From Aquirufa beregesia (GTDB lineage Bacteria; Bacteroidota; Bacteroidia; Cytophagales; Spirosomataceae), in assembly GCF_011090385.1 (NCBI RefSeq), contig NZ_SEWW01000001.1:558001-622000 (forward strand): a DNA stretch of 64,000 bases, read 5' to 3'. Made by a program: the position numbers and the translations under genes. The stretch's first letter is position 1. Each line of letters opens with the position of its first letter. Positions 43,279 to 53,029 of the stretch are shown piece by piece. The notes under the pieces are model-generated. The model made no database searches. It was given only the letters and a program-made list of their open reading frames with translations, and was not told the DNA's origin.

Positions 43279-44721
43279 TTATTTATCCAATTCCGCCAAT
43301 TTGCTTTCCATCTTAAGTTCGCGGTAAACTTGCTTTAAAATTTCCTTCAAATCTTCATCTTTCTTCGTTGAATATGCTTTCTCAAAGAATGGTAAAGCTT
43401 CATTGTATTTAGCAGAAATTTGAGCTTCTACTGCCTTTCCTTCTTTCTTATACGTTTCCATATCCATGGCATTTACTTTCTTCTTGATTTCAGCTGCTTC
43501 ATTGTAGCGGAAAGCTCCCATTTGGTATAAGGCATCATAGTAATTAGCATCAATAGCTAGTGCTTTAGTATAAAAACCTGGCACTTCTGATTTTAAAGCA
43601 TTTACTTTAGTGGTCAAATCAGCTAATTTAGCGGCATTTTGAGCTGCATCCCCTACTTCAGCTTCCGCCTTAGTCAACTCCCCTTTCAATTCCTCTAATT
43701 TACCATTTTGCTCCTTAACCGTTCCGTCCAATTGAGTAATTTGAGCTGTAATAGCTGCTTTTTGCTTAGGTTGAGCCGTCTTTAATTTAGCTTTATTACG
43801 AGTAATCTCTTCTGTAAAGGCTGTTACTTGCTCTTTTTGAGCTGTTATCTTACGTTTAGCTTCATCTACTTTAACTGTTTTATCAGAAATTTTACGAGCC
43901 TCTTCATTCAAACCATTGATTTTATTTTCATACAATAGACCAATATTTAATAAAGACATCGCATCCTTTGGATCAGCCGCAATGGTTTTCTTCAATTGAT
44001 CAATCGCTTGATCAATACGGTTGAAAGAAATCAACATATTGAATTTCTCATTTTTCAAATCCTTACTACCAGGATAAAGCGCAATTCCTTGATCTAATAA
44101 AGCTAAGGCCTTATCTTCTTGCTTCTTGTTTTTATAGATTTGGGACAAACCATAAATAATAGCTACGTCCTTCCCTCCTATTCCCATATAACGTTCATAA
44201 GCTGATAAGGCCACTTCGTCATTTTGAGATAATTGAGCTACCACACCTGTATACATAGCTGATGTAGTATCTTTTGGAGATAATTCAGATGCTTTAGACA
44301 TGTATTTCAAGGAATTTTTATAGTCTTTTCCTTGATATTTGATGACACCCATGTTCATCAATGCACTGTAAATTTTCTTGTCTTCAATCAATTTCTCTGC
44401 CTCTTTAGCAATCGAACCTTTTTTTCCATCTTTAGTATCCAACTTAACCGCTTCATTGATATATTCAATGGCTTTAAAAACTGCATCTGCATCCGTCAAT
44501 GCAAAGGTAGAATCAGGAAAAGATGCTACGTCAACATAAGCTAAAGCTCTATTTAACCATGATTTGGCCTTCGTAGGCGCTTTTTTTGCCTCTTCATCTG
44601 ACTTTTTTACAGACTCTAAGATCGATTTTTTCTGAGCCTCTACCAAAGCCTTATCCGCTTGAGCGAAGGTCGAGCCCATGGCCATAGCCACAGTAAACAG
44701 GGTTAAAACTAGTTTTTTCAT
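43279..44721 (-). CDS. Exported TPR and coiled-coil protein
   Basis: A 480-residue protein with a signal peptide (LVLTLFTVAMAMGSTFAQ) and TPR-like helix pairs in the N-terminal half (YKNSLKYMSKASELSPKDTT, QAIDQLKKTIAADPKDAMSL). A coiled coil rich in Lys, Glu and Gln spans about 270-355 (AAITAQITQLDGTVKEQNGK). A last TPR segment follows (ALPFFEKAYSTKKDEDLKEI). It should be periplasmic; the partner is unknown. It starts 15 bp after the gyrA terminator T-tract with no visible promoter between, so it may depend on read-through from gyrA. Confidence 0.85.
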   Translation of the reverse strand: MKKLVLTLFTVAMAMGSTFAQADKALVEAQKKSILESVKKSDEEAKKAPTKAKSWLNRALAYVDVASFPDSTFALTDADAVFKAIEYINEAVKLDTKDGKKGSIAKEAEKLIEDKKIYSALMNMGVIKYQGKDYKNSLKYMSKASELSPKDTTSAMYTGVVAQLSQNDEVALSAYERYMGIGGKDVAIIYGLSQIYKNKKQEDKALALLDQGIALYPGSKDLKNEKFNMLISFNRIDQAIDQLKKTIAADPKDAMSLLNIGLLYENKINGLNEEARKISDKTVKVDEAKRKITAQKEQVTAFTEEITRNKAKLKTAQPKQKAAITAQITQLDGTVKEQNGKLEELKGELTKAEAEVGDAAQNAAKLADLTTKVNALKSEVPGFYTKALAIDANYYDALYQMGAFRYNEAAEIKKKVNAMDMETYKKEGKAVEAQISAKYNEALPFFEKAYSTKKDEDLKEILKQVYRELKMESKLAELDK

Positions 44722-44736
44722 GTGATTGATTAAATT

Positions 44737-44764
44737 AAAAAAAAGCCCGAATTTCCCCTCGGGC
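44737..44764 (-). terminator. Intrinsic terminator of gyrA
   Basis: On the minus strand arms GCCCGA and TCGGGC around an 8-base loop are followed by eight T. It lies 11 bp after the gyrA stop and 15 bp before the next ATG on the same strand. Confidence 0.85.
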
Positions 44765-44775
44765 CGATAAAATTA

Positions 44776-47361
44776 TTATTCTTCTGTTAAAGTTTCATCT
44801 TCTGCCCCTAATTCTTCTCCTTCCTTACCTGTTTCTGGAGCATCTGGAATCAATTGACCCTCCACCACAGTTACAGTTCCATCTACCACTTCAGCCTCTT
44901 CAATTTCAGGCTCTTTGTCGATTTTGGTTACCGATGAAATCTCATCTGACTCATTCTTCAAACGAATCAATTTCACTCCTTGGGTATTTCTCCCCATTAC
45001 TCGTAGCTCAGCGACACTGGTACGGATCAAAATACCCGCTTTCGTAATGATCATTAAATCGTTGTTATCATTAACTTCCTTGATCGCAACTAAATTACCT
45101 GTCTTTTCAGTAATATTCAGTGCCTTAACACCTTTTCCTCCACGATTAGTCAATCGGTAATCTTCTACCTCCGAACGCTTACCAAATCCTTTTTCAGACA
45201 CCACTAACAACTGTTGTACTCCTGGATCAGATACACAAACCATACCCACCACTTTCTCCATAGCAATATCTTCATCAATCCAAATACCCTTTACTCCAGC
45301 AGCAGAACGACCCATCGGACGAACTCGGGTTTCTTCAAAACGAACAGAACGACCTGTATTAGTTGCAATGACGATTTGATTATTTCCATTGGTCAATGCC
45401 ACGTCCAATAATCTGTCACCTTCACGAATGGTAATCGCTATAATTCCGTTTTGACGAGGACGAGAATAAGCTTCTAAACTTGTTTTCTTGATGGTTCCAT
45501 CTTCCGTACACATCACAATGAAGTTATTATCGACGTAATCAGGATCTGTGATGGACTTCACATTGATTACCGCACGGATACTATCTCCATTTTCAATGTT
45601 CATCAAATTTTGAATAGGACGACCTTTGGATACTTTAGATCCCTCTGGTACCGCATAAACACGTAACCAGAAACATTTACCTCGTTCAGTAAAGAACAAC
45701 AGCCAATTGTGCATGGTAGCCGTAAATAAATGCTCCGTATAATCATCGTCTTTGGTAGCCACTGCACGAGAACCTACTCCTCCCCTAGTTTGGGAACGAT
45801 ATTCGGTGATCGGTGTACGTTTGATATAACCTTGGGCAGAAACGGTAATCAACATTTCCTCATCCGCAATCATGTCTTCCACCGAGAATTCATCATCTGT
45901 CATGTTGATTTGCGTTCTACGCTCATCTCCATAACGAGTTTTCATATCAATCAATTCATCTTTGATAATTTGTAACTGACGCTCTGGTTTAGCCAAAATA
46001 TCTTCTAACTCCTCGATTAACTTCATGATTTCTGCATACTCATGCATGATTTTCTCACGCTCCATACCAGTTAGACGCTGTAAACGCATCTCCAATATAG
46101 CTTTCGACTGCAGATCGGATAAGTTAAAGGTCGACATCAAGCCTTCTTGAGCCGAGCTTGGATCTTTGGACTCACGGATCAATTTAATCACCGCATCTAA
46201 ATTATCTAGTGCAATGATGAAACCTTCCAAAATATGCGCTCTCTTACGAGCTTCACGTAAGTCATATTTAGTACGACGAACAATAATCTCATTTCTATGC
46301 TCCACAAAATGATGAATCAAATCTTTCAGATTGAGCATCATGGGGCGACCTTTAACCAATGCCACGTTGTTTACACTAAAAGAAGATTGTAGAGCTGAAT
46401 GCTTGTATAAATTATTTAAAACGACATTGGCTACCGCATCACGCTTTAAATCAAATACGATGCGCATTCCTTGGCGGTCAGACTCATCGCGAATTTCAGA
46501 TATTCCTTCTATCCTTTTATCATTCACTAAATCAGCACATTGCTTGATCAAGGAAGCTTTATTTACCATGTATGGAATCTCCGAAACAATGATTTGTTCC
46601 TTGCCTGATTTCGACGTGTCAAAGGTCGCATTTCCACGAACTACAATACGTCCACGTCCAGTTTCAAAAGCATTTTTTATCCCTTGAACACCATAGATAG
46701 TACCCCCTGTAGGAAAATCTGGTGCTTTGATGTATTGCATCAATTCCATGATCGTAATATCACGGTTATCAATATAAGCCGAAATACCATCCACAACCTC
46801 CGACAAATTATGTGGCGCCATGTTAGTAGCCATACCCACCGCAATACCCGAAGTACCGTTCAATAATAAATTAGGAATCTTAGCCGGCAATACTGTCGGC
46901 TCCTCTAATGAATCGTCAAAGTTGGGCTGAAAATCAACCGTTTCTTTATTTAAATCCGACAACATTTCGTCGGCAATTCGCTTCAATCTCGCCTCAGTAT
47001 AACGCATCGCTGCTGGAGAATCTCCATCCACCGATCCAAAGTTACCTTGACCATCTACTAAAGGATAACGCAAAGACCAATCCTGGGCCATACGCACCAT
47101 GGTATCATAGACAGAGGAGTCTCCATGTGGGTGATACTTACCTAACACCTCCCCGACTATACGAGCTGATTTCTTATATGATTTATTGTAACTAACTCCC
47201 AACTCCTCCATTCCAAACAACACCCTCCGGTGAACCGGCTTCAATCCATCTCGAACATCGGGCAATGCACGAGACACAATTACAGACATTGAATAATCAA
47301 TGTACGCCCCTTTCATTTCATCTTCGATGTTGATAGGGATAATATTTGTAGATACTGACAT
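44776..47361 (-). CDS. gyrA: DNA gyrase subunit A
   Basis: An 861-residue type II topoisomerase subunit. The breakage-reunion domain has [20 protein letters not shown], the catalytic tyrosine Y121 in [10 protein letters not shown], and the quinolone region [10 protein letters not shown] with wild-type Ser82 and Asp86 (E. coli 83 and 87), so no classical resistance change is seen. The C-terminal beta-pinwheel has the GyrA box variant [10 protein letters not shown] and repeats such as [11 protein letters not shown]. An acidic tail ([16 protein letters not shown]) closes it. Length is normal. Confidence 0.97.
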   Translation of the reverse strand: MSVSTNIIPINIEDEMKGAYIDYSMSVIVSRALPDVRDGLKPVHRRVLFGMEELGVSYNKSYKKSARIVGEVLGKYHPHGDSSVYDTMVRMAQDWSLRYPLVDGQGNFGSVDGDSPAAMRYTEARLKRIADEMLSDLNKETVDFQPNFDDSLEEPTVLPAKIPNLLLNGTSGIAVGMATNMAPHNLSEVVDGISAYIDNRDITIMELMQYIKAPDFPTGGTIYGVQGIKNAFETGRGRIVVRGNATFDTSKSGKEQIIVSEIPYMVNKASLIKQCADLVNDKRIEGISEIRDESDRQGMRIVFDLKRDAVANVVLNNLYKHSALQSSFSVNNVALVKGRPMMLNLKDLIHHFVEHRNEIIVRRTKYDLREARKRAHILEGFIIALDNLDAVIKLIRESKDPSSAQEGLMSTFNLSDLQSKAILEMRLQRLTGMEREKIMHEYAEIMKLIEELEDILAKPERQLQIIKDELIDMKTRYGDERRTQINMTDDEFSVEDMIADEEMLITVSAQGYIKRTPITEYRSQTRGGVGSRAVATKDDDYTEHLFTATMHNWLLFFTERGKCFWLRVYAVPEGSKVSKGRPIQNLMNIENGDSIRAVINVKSITDPDYVDNNFIVMCTEDGTIKKTSLEAYSRPRQNGIIAITIREGDRLLDVALTNGNNQIVIATNTGRSVRFEETRVRPMGRSAAGVKGIWIDEDIAMEKVVGMVCVSDPGVQQLLVVSEKGFGKRSEVEDYRLTNRGGKGVKALNITEKTGNLVAIKEVNDNNDLMIITKAGILIRTSVAELRVMGRNTQGVKLIRLKNESDEISSVTKIDKEPEIEEAEVVDGTVTVVEGQLIPDAPETGKEGEELGAEDETLTEE

Positions 47362-47933
47362 AAATTATGGTTTGATGCGTTGAACAACCTCAAGGAATCA
47401 ACACAAAAAATGATTGAATTACAGAGATTTCCAATAGCTACAAATATCATTAATTATGCCAATTTTTCCAAGATAAATCACAATAAATTGACAATTTTTC
47501 CCGCGTAAAAAAAAGCATTTTTTTTACATTTGATACCCCCATTTTTACACTATTTCTACGAATAACTAGGTGAGTTTTACAGGTCTTTTCTTGTCCGAAA
47601 TTTTTATAAACTACCTTAAAAAAAACCTTCCTACTCCCCCTAAAGCCTTGGTAATGAGACGTAAATTTCATTTAATTAACAAGCGATTCTCCCATTCCTA
47701 ACTTGACCAATCTCTAGACTCCTCTTTCCTCCCACCCATCGCAACCCATTGGTATATCGCCTAATCTTTTGTAGCTTTGAATCTATTTATATTCAATCTA
47801 AATAATAATTTTATCTGTTACATGGCAGAAATGAACATTTTACTTCCTTTGACATTAAAAATTCCATTTCATTGAACCAATTCTGAATACAAAAACTTAG
47901 GCTTTTGATTACCTTTACTCATTGTCGACAATT
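47362..47933. other. Intergenic region between gyrA and the phosphatase gene
   Basis: About 570 bp, AT-rich, between divergent genes. It has poly-A/T runs around 47505-47525 and TACCTTTA at 47910-47917, a weak -7-like site for the phosphatase gene. Small open frames on either strand have no family features. No RNA gene or repeat was recognised. Confidence 0.5.
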
Positions 47934-49709
47934 ATGAACCTAAGAAAATCATCCTTTAACACCTATTTCCTGTTTATTGGGTATATCTCTTTACTATTGA
48001 TTTTAGGTTTTTCTCCTATTGCTTTCGCACAAAAAATTACGCGATATCCCTACATCCAATTAGCTCAATCCAATTCCATATTAATACGCTACCGAACTGA
48101 TCAAGCCATTGTATCTGAAATCAGCTTAAGTACCGATGGGAAAAGTTTTAATCCCAGTATCAAAAGTGCCAATCTTCAAACTGAACATAGTCTTTCCTTG
48201 ACTGCTCTTCAACCTAGTACCAAATACTTTTATCGGGTTCATTTGGGCGAAAAAGAGATTTTGGGTGATTCTACTTACTTTTTTAAAACAGCTCCTAGTC
48301 TAGGTTCTAAGGAAAAAATATCCATATTCTCTGTGGGTGACATGGCTGCGGGTGATACCCAAAAAAAGGTTTACAATGCCTATTTGAACTACCAAAAAAG
48401 CAATTATACTAACATTTTTCTAAGCTTAGGGGATAATGTCTACTGCGGTGGTAGTGACGCTTGCTGGCAAGATGAATTTTTTAACCCCTATCAAGCTGGT
48501 CGATTATTGCGTCAAAGTGCCTTGTTTCCTTCAACAGGAAATCATGATTACGACAATCAGCCTTTCCCCTACCAACAAGATGAGCCCAATATGGCTTATT
48601 TTCAAAATTTTAGTTTACCTAGCAAAGGTGAATTAGGTGGAATACCCTCTTCTTCCGAAGCCTATTATTCCTATGATTATGGCAATGTCCATTTTATTTG
48701 TCTTGATTCATATGCCTGGGGAAAAGACAATTTCCGGATATTCGACCAAGTCAATAACATACAGTTAAACTGGCTGAAAGAAGACCTAAAAGCCACCAAA
48801 CAAGATTGGAAAGTGGTGTATTTTCATTTTCCAGTATATACCAAAGGCACATACGACTCCGATGTCAGCGGTGAAATCATCAAACTTCGGGATTATTTGA
48901 CGCGAGTATTTGACGAATACGGGGTTGATTTAGTCATGTCGGGGCATAGCCATGTCTATGAAAGATCTAGGCCACTAAAAGGGCAATATGGTCTGTCTAC
49001 TGAATTCTCCCCTGAGAAAAATTGGCCATTCAATTCGTCGGGAAGATATGATGGAACAGATAAGTCCTGTGCCTATGTGATTAATAACTCCGATCCTAGC
49101 AAAAAAGGCACCACTTATATTGTGAATGGATGTGGAGGGCAAACCGCCGCACACCGCTTTGATTGGCCACATCCCGTGATGGAATTCTCTTTGGATAAGC
49201 GTGGAGGCTCCATGGCCGTAGACATTGAGAATAATCGATTAGATGCCAAGTTTATCGATGAAGACGGGGCCATTTTAGATCAGTTTACCATCTTGAAAGA
49301 AGTAAACAAAGTCATCAAACAAACCATCAATGCGTATGATGCGATTGAACTAAAGGCATCCTGGCCTGCTCCTGCTAATTCTTACAATTGGTCTACAGGC
49401 GATAAATCCCAAAAAATAAACCTAAGACCTTTAAAATCAAGTACATATATAGTAATAGACAGTCAAAAATGCCTACAAGATCAGTATGAAATAACGGTTA
49501 ATCCACCATTGGGAACAACGAAATGGGAAGAATTATTGTATCAACCTTTTGATTCATTAGAAATATTTGATCTTTTAGGAAGAACATGGAAATCCATTCA
49601 AAAAGAAGGAATGGTAGATCAACAAATCATGGAGGGAATTCCGAGTGGTCAATATATTTTGGAATACCGCTACCAGGGAAAAAGATTCACCCTTAAATTA
49701 ACGCACTAA
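47934..49709 (+). CDS. Purple acid phosphatase-like metallophosphoesterase with T9SS sorting domain
   Basis: About 591 residues from the ATG at 47934; a TTG four codons earlier is less likely. A signal peptide (YISLLLILGFSPIAFAQ) is followed by an Fn3-like N-terminal domain (about 30-115, as in purple acid phosphatases). The calcineurin-like domain has the metal motifs GDMAAGD, LGDNVY, GNHDYD, and GHSHVYERS. A Ser-rich beta region leads to a C-terminal type A T9SS signal (LEIFDLLGRTWKSI...GIPSGQYILEY...FTLKLTH), so it should be sent to the surface or outside. It may release phosphate from organic esters. Its stop shares CTAA with the convergent LacI gene. Confidence 0.9.
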   Translation: MNLRKSSFNTYFLFIGYISLLLILGFSPIAFAQKITRYPYIQLAQSNSILIRYRTDQAIVSEISLSTDGKSFNPSIKSANLQTEHSLSLTALQPSTKYFYRVHLGEKEILGDSTYFFKTAPSLGSKEKISIFSVGDMAAGDTQKKVYNAYLNYQKSNYTNIFLSLGDNVYCGGSDACWQDEFFNPYQAGRLLRQSALFPSTGNHDYDNQPFPYQQDEPNMAYFQNFSLPSKGELGGIPSSSEAYYSYDYGNVHFICLDSYAWGKDNFRIFDQVNNIQLNWLKEDLKATKQDWKVVYFHFPVYTKGTYDSDVSGEIIKLRDYLTRVFDEYGVDLVMSGHSHVYERSRPLKGQYGLSTEFSPEKNWPFNSSGRYDGTDKSCAYVINNSDPSKKGTTYIVNGCGGQTAAHRFDWPHPVMEFSLDKRGGSMAVDIENNRLDAKFIDEDGAILDQFTILKEVNKVIKQTINAYDAIELKASWPAPANSYNWSTGDKSQKINLRPLKSSTYIVIDSQKCLQDQYEITVNPPLGTTKWEELLYQPFDSLEIFDLLGRTWKSIQKEGMVDQQIMEGIPSGQYILEYRYQGKRFTLKLTH

Positions 49710-50728
49710 TTCAGTCGGGTTGAGGATTCTCTCACCACCAAATTAGTCTTTAAAACTTCGATTCTAGGGATAGATTCACCGGTTTTTTGCTCAATTTGAG
49801 CTAAAAGTAATTCCACTGAAATCCTTCCAATTTCATCCAATGGCTGTGAAACGGAGGTTATCGTCGGAGATATTACTTGACATATAGGTTCATTATTGAA
49901 ACTAACTATTTTGACATCTTGAGGAACGCTGATTTTTAGTTCTTTCAATGCGGTTAAAACCCCAAGGGCTAAGCGATCAGAGACCACTAGTATCCCATCA
50001 GGACGATTGTCGCATTGCATGAGCAAATGCGTCTGAGATCTAGCCGTATCCTGATAATAATCGGAATGTATAATCAAACTAGGGTCCACTGACAATCCTG
50101 CTTCCTCTAAGGCATGAATATAGCCCAAACGACGTTGATTACTCACCGAAACATTCTTAGGACCTGCTAAAAATGCAATTCGTTTGCATCCATTTTCAAT
50201 CAAATGCTTGACAGCTTCATAGGCAGATTGCTCATTGTCTACCATCACTTTAGACGCTTCAATATCTTCACAATTACGATCAAAAAATACCAATGGGATT
50301 CCCCTTCTCTGCAATCGAGTTAAATGCTCAAAATTACTGGTTTCTCTAGAAAGTGAAATGATGATTCCGTCTACTTGACCCCTAGATAAATTTTGAATAT
50401 TAGTCAACTCTCGTTCATAGGATTCCTGAGTTTGAGTAATCAGCAAACTGTATCCTGCCTTCACTGCTGCTTCTTCAATGTGTTTGATGACGGTAGAAAA
50501 GAAATAATACCCTAAATCCGGTACGATCAAACCCAGTGTCTTCGTTTTATTTTTTACTAAACTGGTGGCCAATAAATTGGGTTGATAATCCCATTCTTTA
50601 GCCAAATCCAACACGAGTTTCTTGGTATCTGGATGAATATCAGGTAAATCTCGAAGGGCACGAGAAACGGTAGCCACAGAAACATTCAACTGCTTAGCAA
50701 TATCTTTGATTGTTACTTGATGACGCAT
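49706..50728 (-). CDS. LacI family transcriptional regulator
   Basis: A 340-residue repressor-type regulator. The N-terminal HTH is VTIKDIAKQLNVSVATVSRA, with the hinge helix PNLLATSLVKNKTKTLGLIV. The periplasmic-binding-protein-like sensor domain runs to the end (GCKRIAFLAGPKNVSVSNQR, RPDGILVVSDRLALGV). Such regulators respond to sugars or nucleosides; the ligand and targets here are unknown. It lies 41 bp after folB on the same strand and may be co-transcribed with folB, the DivIVA-like gene and the WD40 gene, an unrelated set. Confidence 0.93.
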   Translation of the reverse strand: MRHQVTIKDIAKQLNVSVATVSRALRDLPDIHPDTKKLVLDLAKEWDYQPNLLATSLVKNKTKTLGLIVPDLGYYFFSTVIKHIEEAAVKAGYSLLITQTQESYERELTNIQNLSRGQVDGIIISLSRETSNFEHLTRLQRRGIPLVFFDRNCEDIEASKVMVDNEQSAYEAVKHLIENGCKRIAFLAGPKNVSVSNQRRLGYIHALEEAGLSVDPSLIIHSDYYQDTARSQTHLLMQCDNRPDGILVVSDRLALGVLTALKELKISVPQDVKIVSFNNEPICQVISPTITSVSQPLDEIGRISVELLLAQIEQKTGESIPRIEVLKTNLVVRESSTRLN

Positions 50729-50769
50729 TCCGTTTGTCGTTTTGTTTCTAATTATTGTAAACCAAGCTC

Positions 50770-51132
50770 TTATTCAACTGTTTTATGCCAATGTATGGAG
50801 GAATTACCTCTACTTTGCCCAAGAGCTGGATTTTCCTTTCTTAAGCTTACTTCCAAGCCTTTTATGTGTGGCCAACGATGGAGTATGGAGCTTCCTATTT
50901 TTTCAACCAACGTTTCAAGCAAATCCACTGGCTCTTTCATGATTTGTTGGCAAATCTGGTACACTTGTCCATAATCCAATGTCTGGTTCAAATCATCTTG
51001 CATGTCACCTGGGGATACTAAACTAATGGTCACATCCAATTCATACCAATTACCCAATATTCTTTCCTCGGGAAAGTAGCCATGATAGGCATAAAAACGC
51101 AATCCTTGCCAGGCAACTTGGTAAAAATCCAT
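50770..51132 (-). CDS. folB: Dihydroneopterin aldolase
   Basis: A 120-residue enzyme of folate synthesis that cleaves 7,8-dihydroneopterin. The opening VAWQGLRFYAYHGYFPEERI carries the conserved H and E of FolB, followed by NWYELDVTISL, LNQTLDYGQVYQICQQIM and the closing (E)KIGSSILHRWPHIKGLEVSL with Lys. Length is normal. It is 1 bp after the DivIVA-like gene. folC lies 15 kb away in another operon. Confidence 0.92.
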   Translation of the reverse strand: MDFYQVAWQGLRFYAYHGYFPEERILGNWYELDVTISLVSPGDMQDDLNQTLDYGQVYQICQQIMKEPVDLLETLVEKIGSSILHRWPHIKGLEVSLRKENPALGQSRGNSSIHWHKTVE

Positions 51133-51133
51133 A

Positions 51134-52051
51134 TTAATTTAAATCTCCTATTTTCCCTTGAGGCCCAGAAGATTTAGCATAGGCTTCCAACACCTTATTC
51201 AAAGTAGGTAAACTATCATCTGGATTTAATTGAGTGGGATCTATTGCTTTTTTCTTACTAGTAGACGTTTTTTTCAAGCCTTGTGATTTAGGAAGTTTAG
51301 CTACCTGAGTGATTGTAGTCGACTTAGGTTTTCTGCCTCTTTTAGCTGGTATTTTACTTTCTACTATAGAAGAAGCTGGGGATTTAGGTCTGCCTACTTT
51401 CCCTTTGGGTTTGGCTTTCAGAGAAGGCTTTTTTATCCTTTTAGCCTGTTTGGGAGCTGTTTTCTGCTTTTGTGCCCTTGTCTTTCTCCCGATAGCAGAC
51501 AATGCCGCTTCAGGCTCTATCGATTTAGCGAATGTCTCACTAGAAACCGACCACGTTTTAATTTGCTGTAAGGTTTTTTCAGATATACCCATCAATTGTC
51601 CAGCTACTTCTTTTTGAGCTTCTTGAAGACCACGTAAAACACGCTCTTGTTCTCTGATGGTCTGGTTGGATTGCAACAATATCTGTTTGGATTCCCCTTC
51701 AGCTAACAATTTAATTTTAGCTGCATCTTTTTCTGCTTGTTCAATTAGATGGCTAGATTGTTTTTGCGCTTTTTGCAAGGCCAATTCAGCATCCTTTTCG
51801 GCCTTTATTTTCCAATTCATCTGAGCTTCATCTGCCATTTGAACAGCCTTAAGCATGGATGATTCCGCTTCGCGCAGACGATTGAGTTCTTTCTCTAAAT
51901 CAACAATCTTTGTCTCTAATCGATCTCGAGATTGTTGAATTGCATGATGGTACTCCTCTATTCGGAATAAATAATCATGTACTTCAGAAACACTGTATCC
52001 ACGAAAGGATTTTGAAAAAGATGCTTCGGGTAGTTCGTATATATGCTCCAT
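51134..52051 (-). CDS. DivIVA-like coiled-coil protein with AT-hook tail
   Basis: A 305-residue protein. Residues 1-35 (FSKSFRGYSVSEVHDYLFRI) resemble the membrane-curvature-binding start of DivIVA/GpsB proteins. A coiled coil spans about 35-155. The C-terminal 120 residues are Lys/Ala/Pro/Ser-rich and basic, with two AT-hook-like motifs, GKVGRPKSPA (around 220) and AKRGRKPKST (around 239), known for binding the minor groove of AT-rich DNA. The combination suggests a link between a membrane or septal scaffold and the nucleoid (inference). It lies between the WD40 and folB genes, with gaps of 24 bp and 1 bp. Confidence 0.75.
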   Translation of the reverse strand: MEHIYELPEASFSKSFRGYSVSEVHDYLFRIEEYHHAIQQSRDRLETKIVDLEKELNRLREAESSMLKAVQMADEAQMNWKIKAEKDAELALQKAQKQSSHLIEQAEKDAAKIKLLAEGESKQILLQSNQTIREQERVLRGLQEAQKEVAGQLMGISEKTLQQIKTWSVSSETFAKSIEPEAALSAIGRKTRAQKQKTAPKQAKRIKKPSLKAKPKGKVGRPKSPASSIVESKIPAKRGRKPKSTTITQVAKLPKSQGLKKTSTSKKKAIDPTQLNPDDSLPTLNKVLEAYAKSSGPQGKIGDLN

Positions 52052-52075
52052 AATCTGCTAAAATAGAAAAAAACT

Positions 52076-52975
52076 TTAATGTATCTTCCAAACGGAGATA
52101 TTTTTATCATCCGATGCCGAGACTAACAAATCTTTGAAAGGGCTCCAAATTAATTTATTAACCGAATTTTTATGCCCACCATATCGAGCGGCATCAATCA
52201 CTTTCAATAAAGTTAAATCTCTAGCATCCCAAATCTTGATTGTCTTATCCATACTGGCGCTTGCAAACAAAGGATGCTGAGGATGAAATGCCAAATCATG
52301 AATCGCATACATATGGGCAATCACCTCTGACTCAGGCTGAAAATGAGAGGTAATTTCTCGTAAATTCCATTTCTTAATGCGCGCATCCTTCCCTACCGAT
52401 ATCAGCACTTGTTCCTTTTCCCAATAGTGTAAGCCAAAAACACTTCCCTCATGAGCCTTCCAGACATTTTCTAATTCAAATTTTGAGTTAAAAATGCGGA
52501 TATAGCCATCACTATAAGCCGCTGCAATCCGATTCTGGGGCAACAAGCGAAGTGTTCTTACGCTTTTATCACTTGCCTTGATATGTTTAATAATTTGCTT
52601 AGAGTCTGCGTCTACCACACTGATCAATCCATCTTGATGGGCTACCCATACTTGGTCTTGAGTAAATAAAATATCAAAGATGGAATTACTTCCTAGGGCG
52701 ATGGAAAAAATACGTTCCTGATTAGACAATTGAATCCCGTGAATTCCTTCAAAATTTTGCCCCACCCATAAAACGCCATGTTCATCTTGCTTCATGGCAT
52801 AGACAGACCCATTTATTTGTGCAAGCACTTTGCCCAAATCAGGTTTTTGCAAATTCCACTGAACTACCCATCCATCAGAACCAGCCGAATAAAATTCATG
52901 CGCTTGCTCCCCTGATGCTAAAGAATAAATCGGTCCACGATGCCCAGAAAAGGTATCTATCCGCTCAATTTGCAT
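52076..52975 (-). CDS. WD40 repeat protein
   Basis: About 299 residues from the ATG at 52975; an ATG 14 codons upstream (53017) would leave only 12 bp to the divergent gene. It has seven beta-propeller blades, with clear repeats such as RGPIYSLASGEQAHEFYSAG, FGLHYWEKEQVLISVGKDAR, HDLAFHPQHPLFASASMDKT and NKLIWSPFKDLLVSASDDKN. It has no signal peptide, so it is a cytoplasmic interaction scaffold. It heads the operon WD40, DivIVA-like, folB and perhaps lacI-type regulator. The partner is unknown, but the DivIVA-like neighbour is a candidate. Confidence 0.88.
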   Translation of the reverse strand: MQIERIDTFSGHRGPIYSLASGEQAHEFYSAGSDGWVVQWNLQKPDLGKVLAQINGSVYAMKQDEHGVLWVGQNFEGIHGIQLSNQERIFSIALGSNSIFDILFTQDQVWVAHQDGLISVVDADSKQIIKHIKASDKSVRTLRLLPQNRIAAAYSDGYIRIFNSKFELENVWKAHEGSVFGLHYWEKEQVLISVGKDARIKKWNLREITSHFQPESEVIAHMYAIHDLAFHPQHPLFASASMDKTIKIWDARDLTLLKVIDAARYGGHKNSVNKLIWSPFKDLLVSASDDKNISVWKIH

Positions 52976-53029
52976 GATGTCTACATTTGAACACAAAAAT
53001 GGTAATTTTACAAGCAAATACGCTCATCC

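Noticed and set aside
46684-47195. Several plus-strand frames inside gyrA
   Set aside because: All are antisense to a well-conserved gyrase sequence and have no independent support.
47450-47671. Minus-strand frame of 73 codons in the gyrA-phosphatase gap
   Set aside because: Lies in AT-rich noncoding sequence with odd composition and no recognisable pattern.
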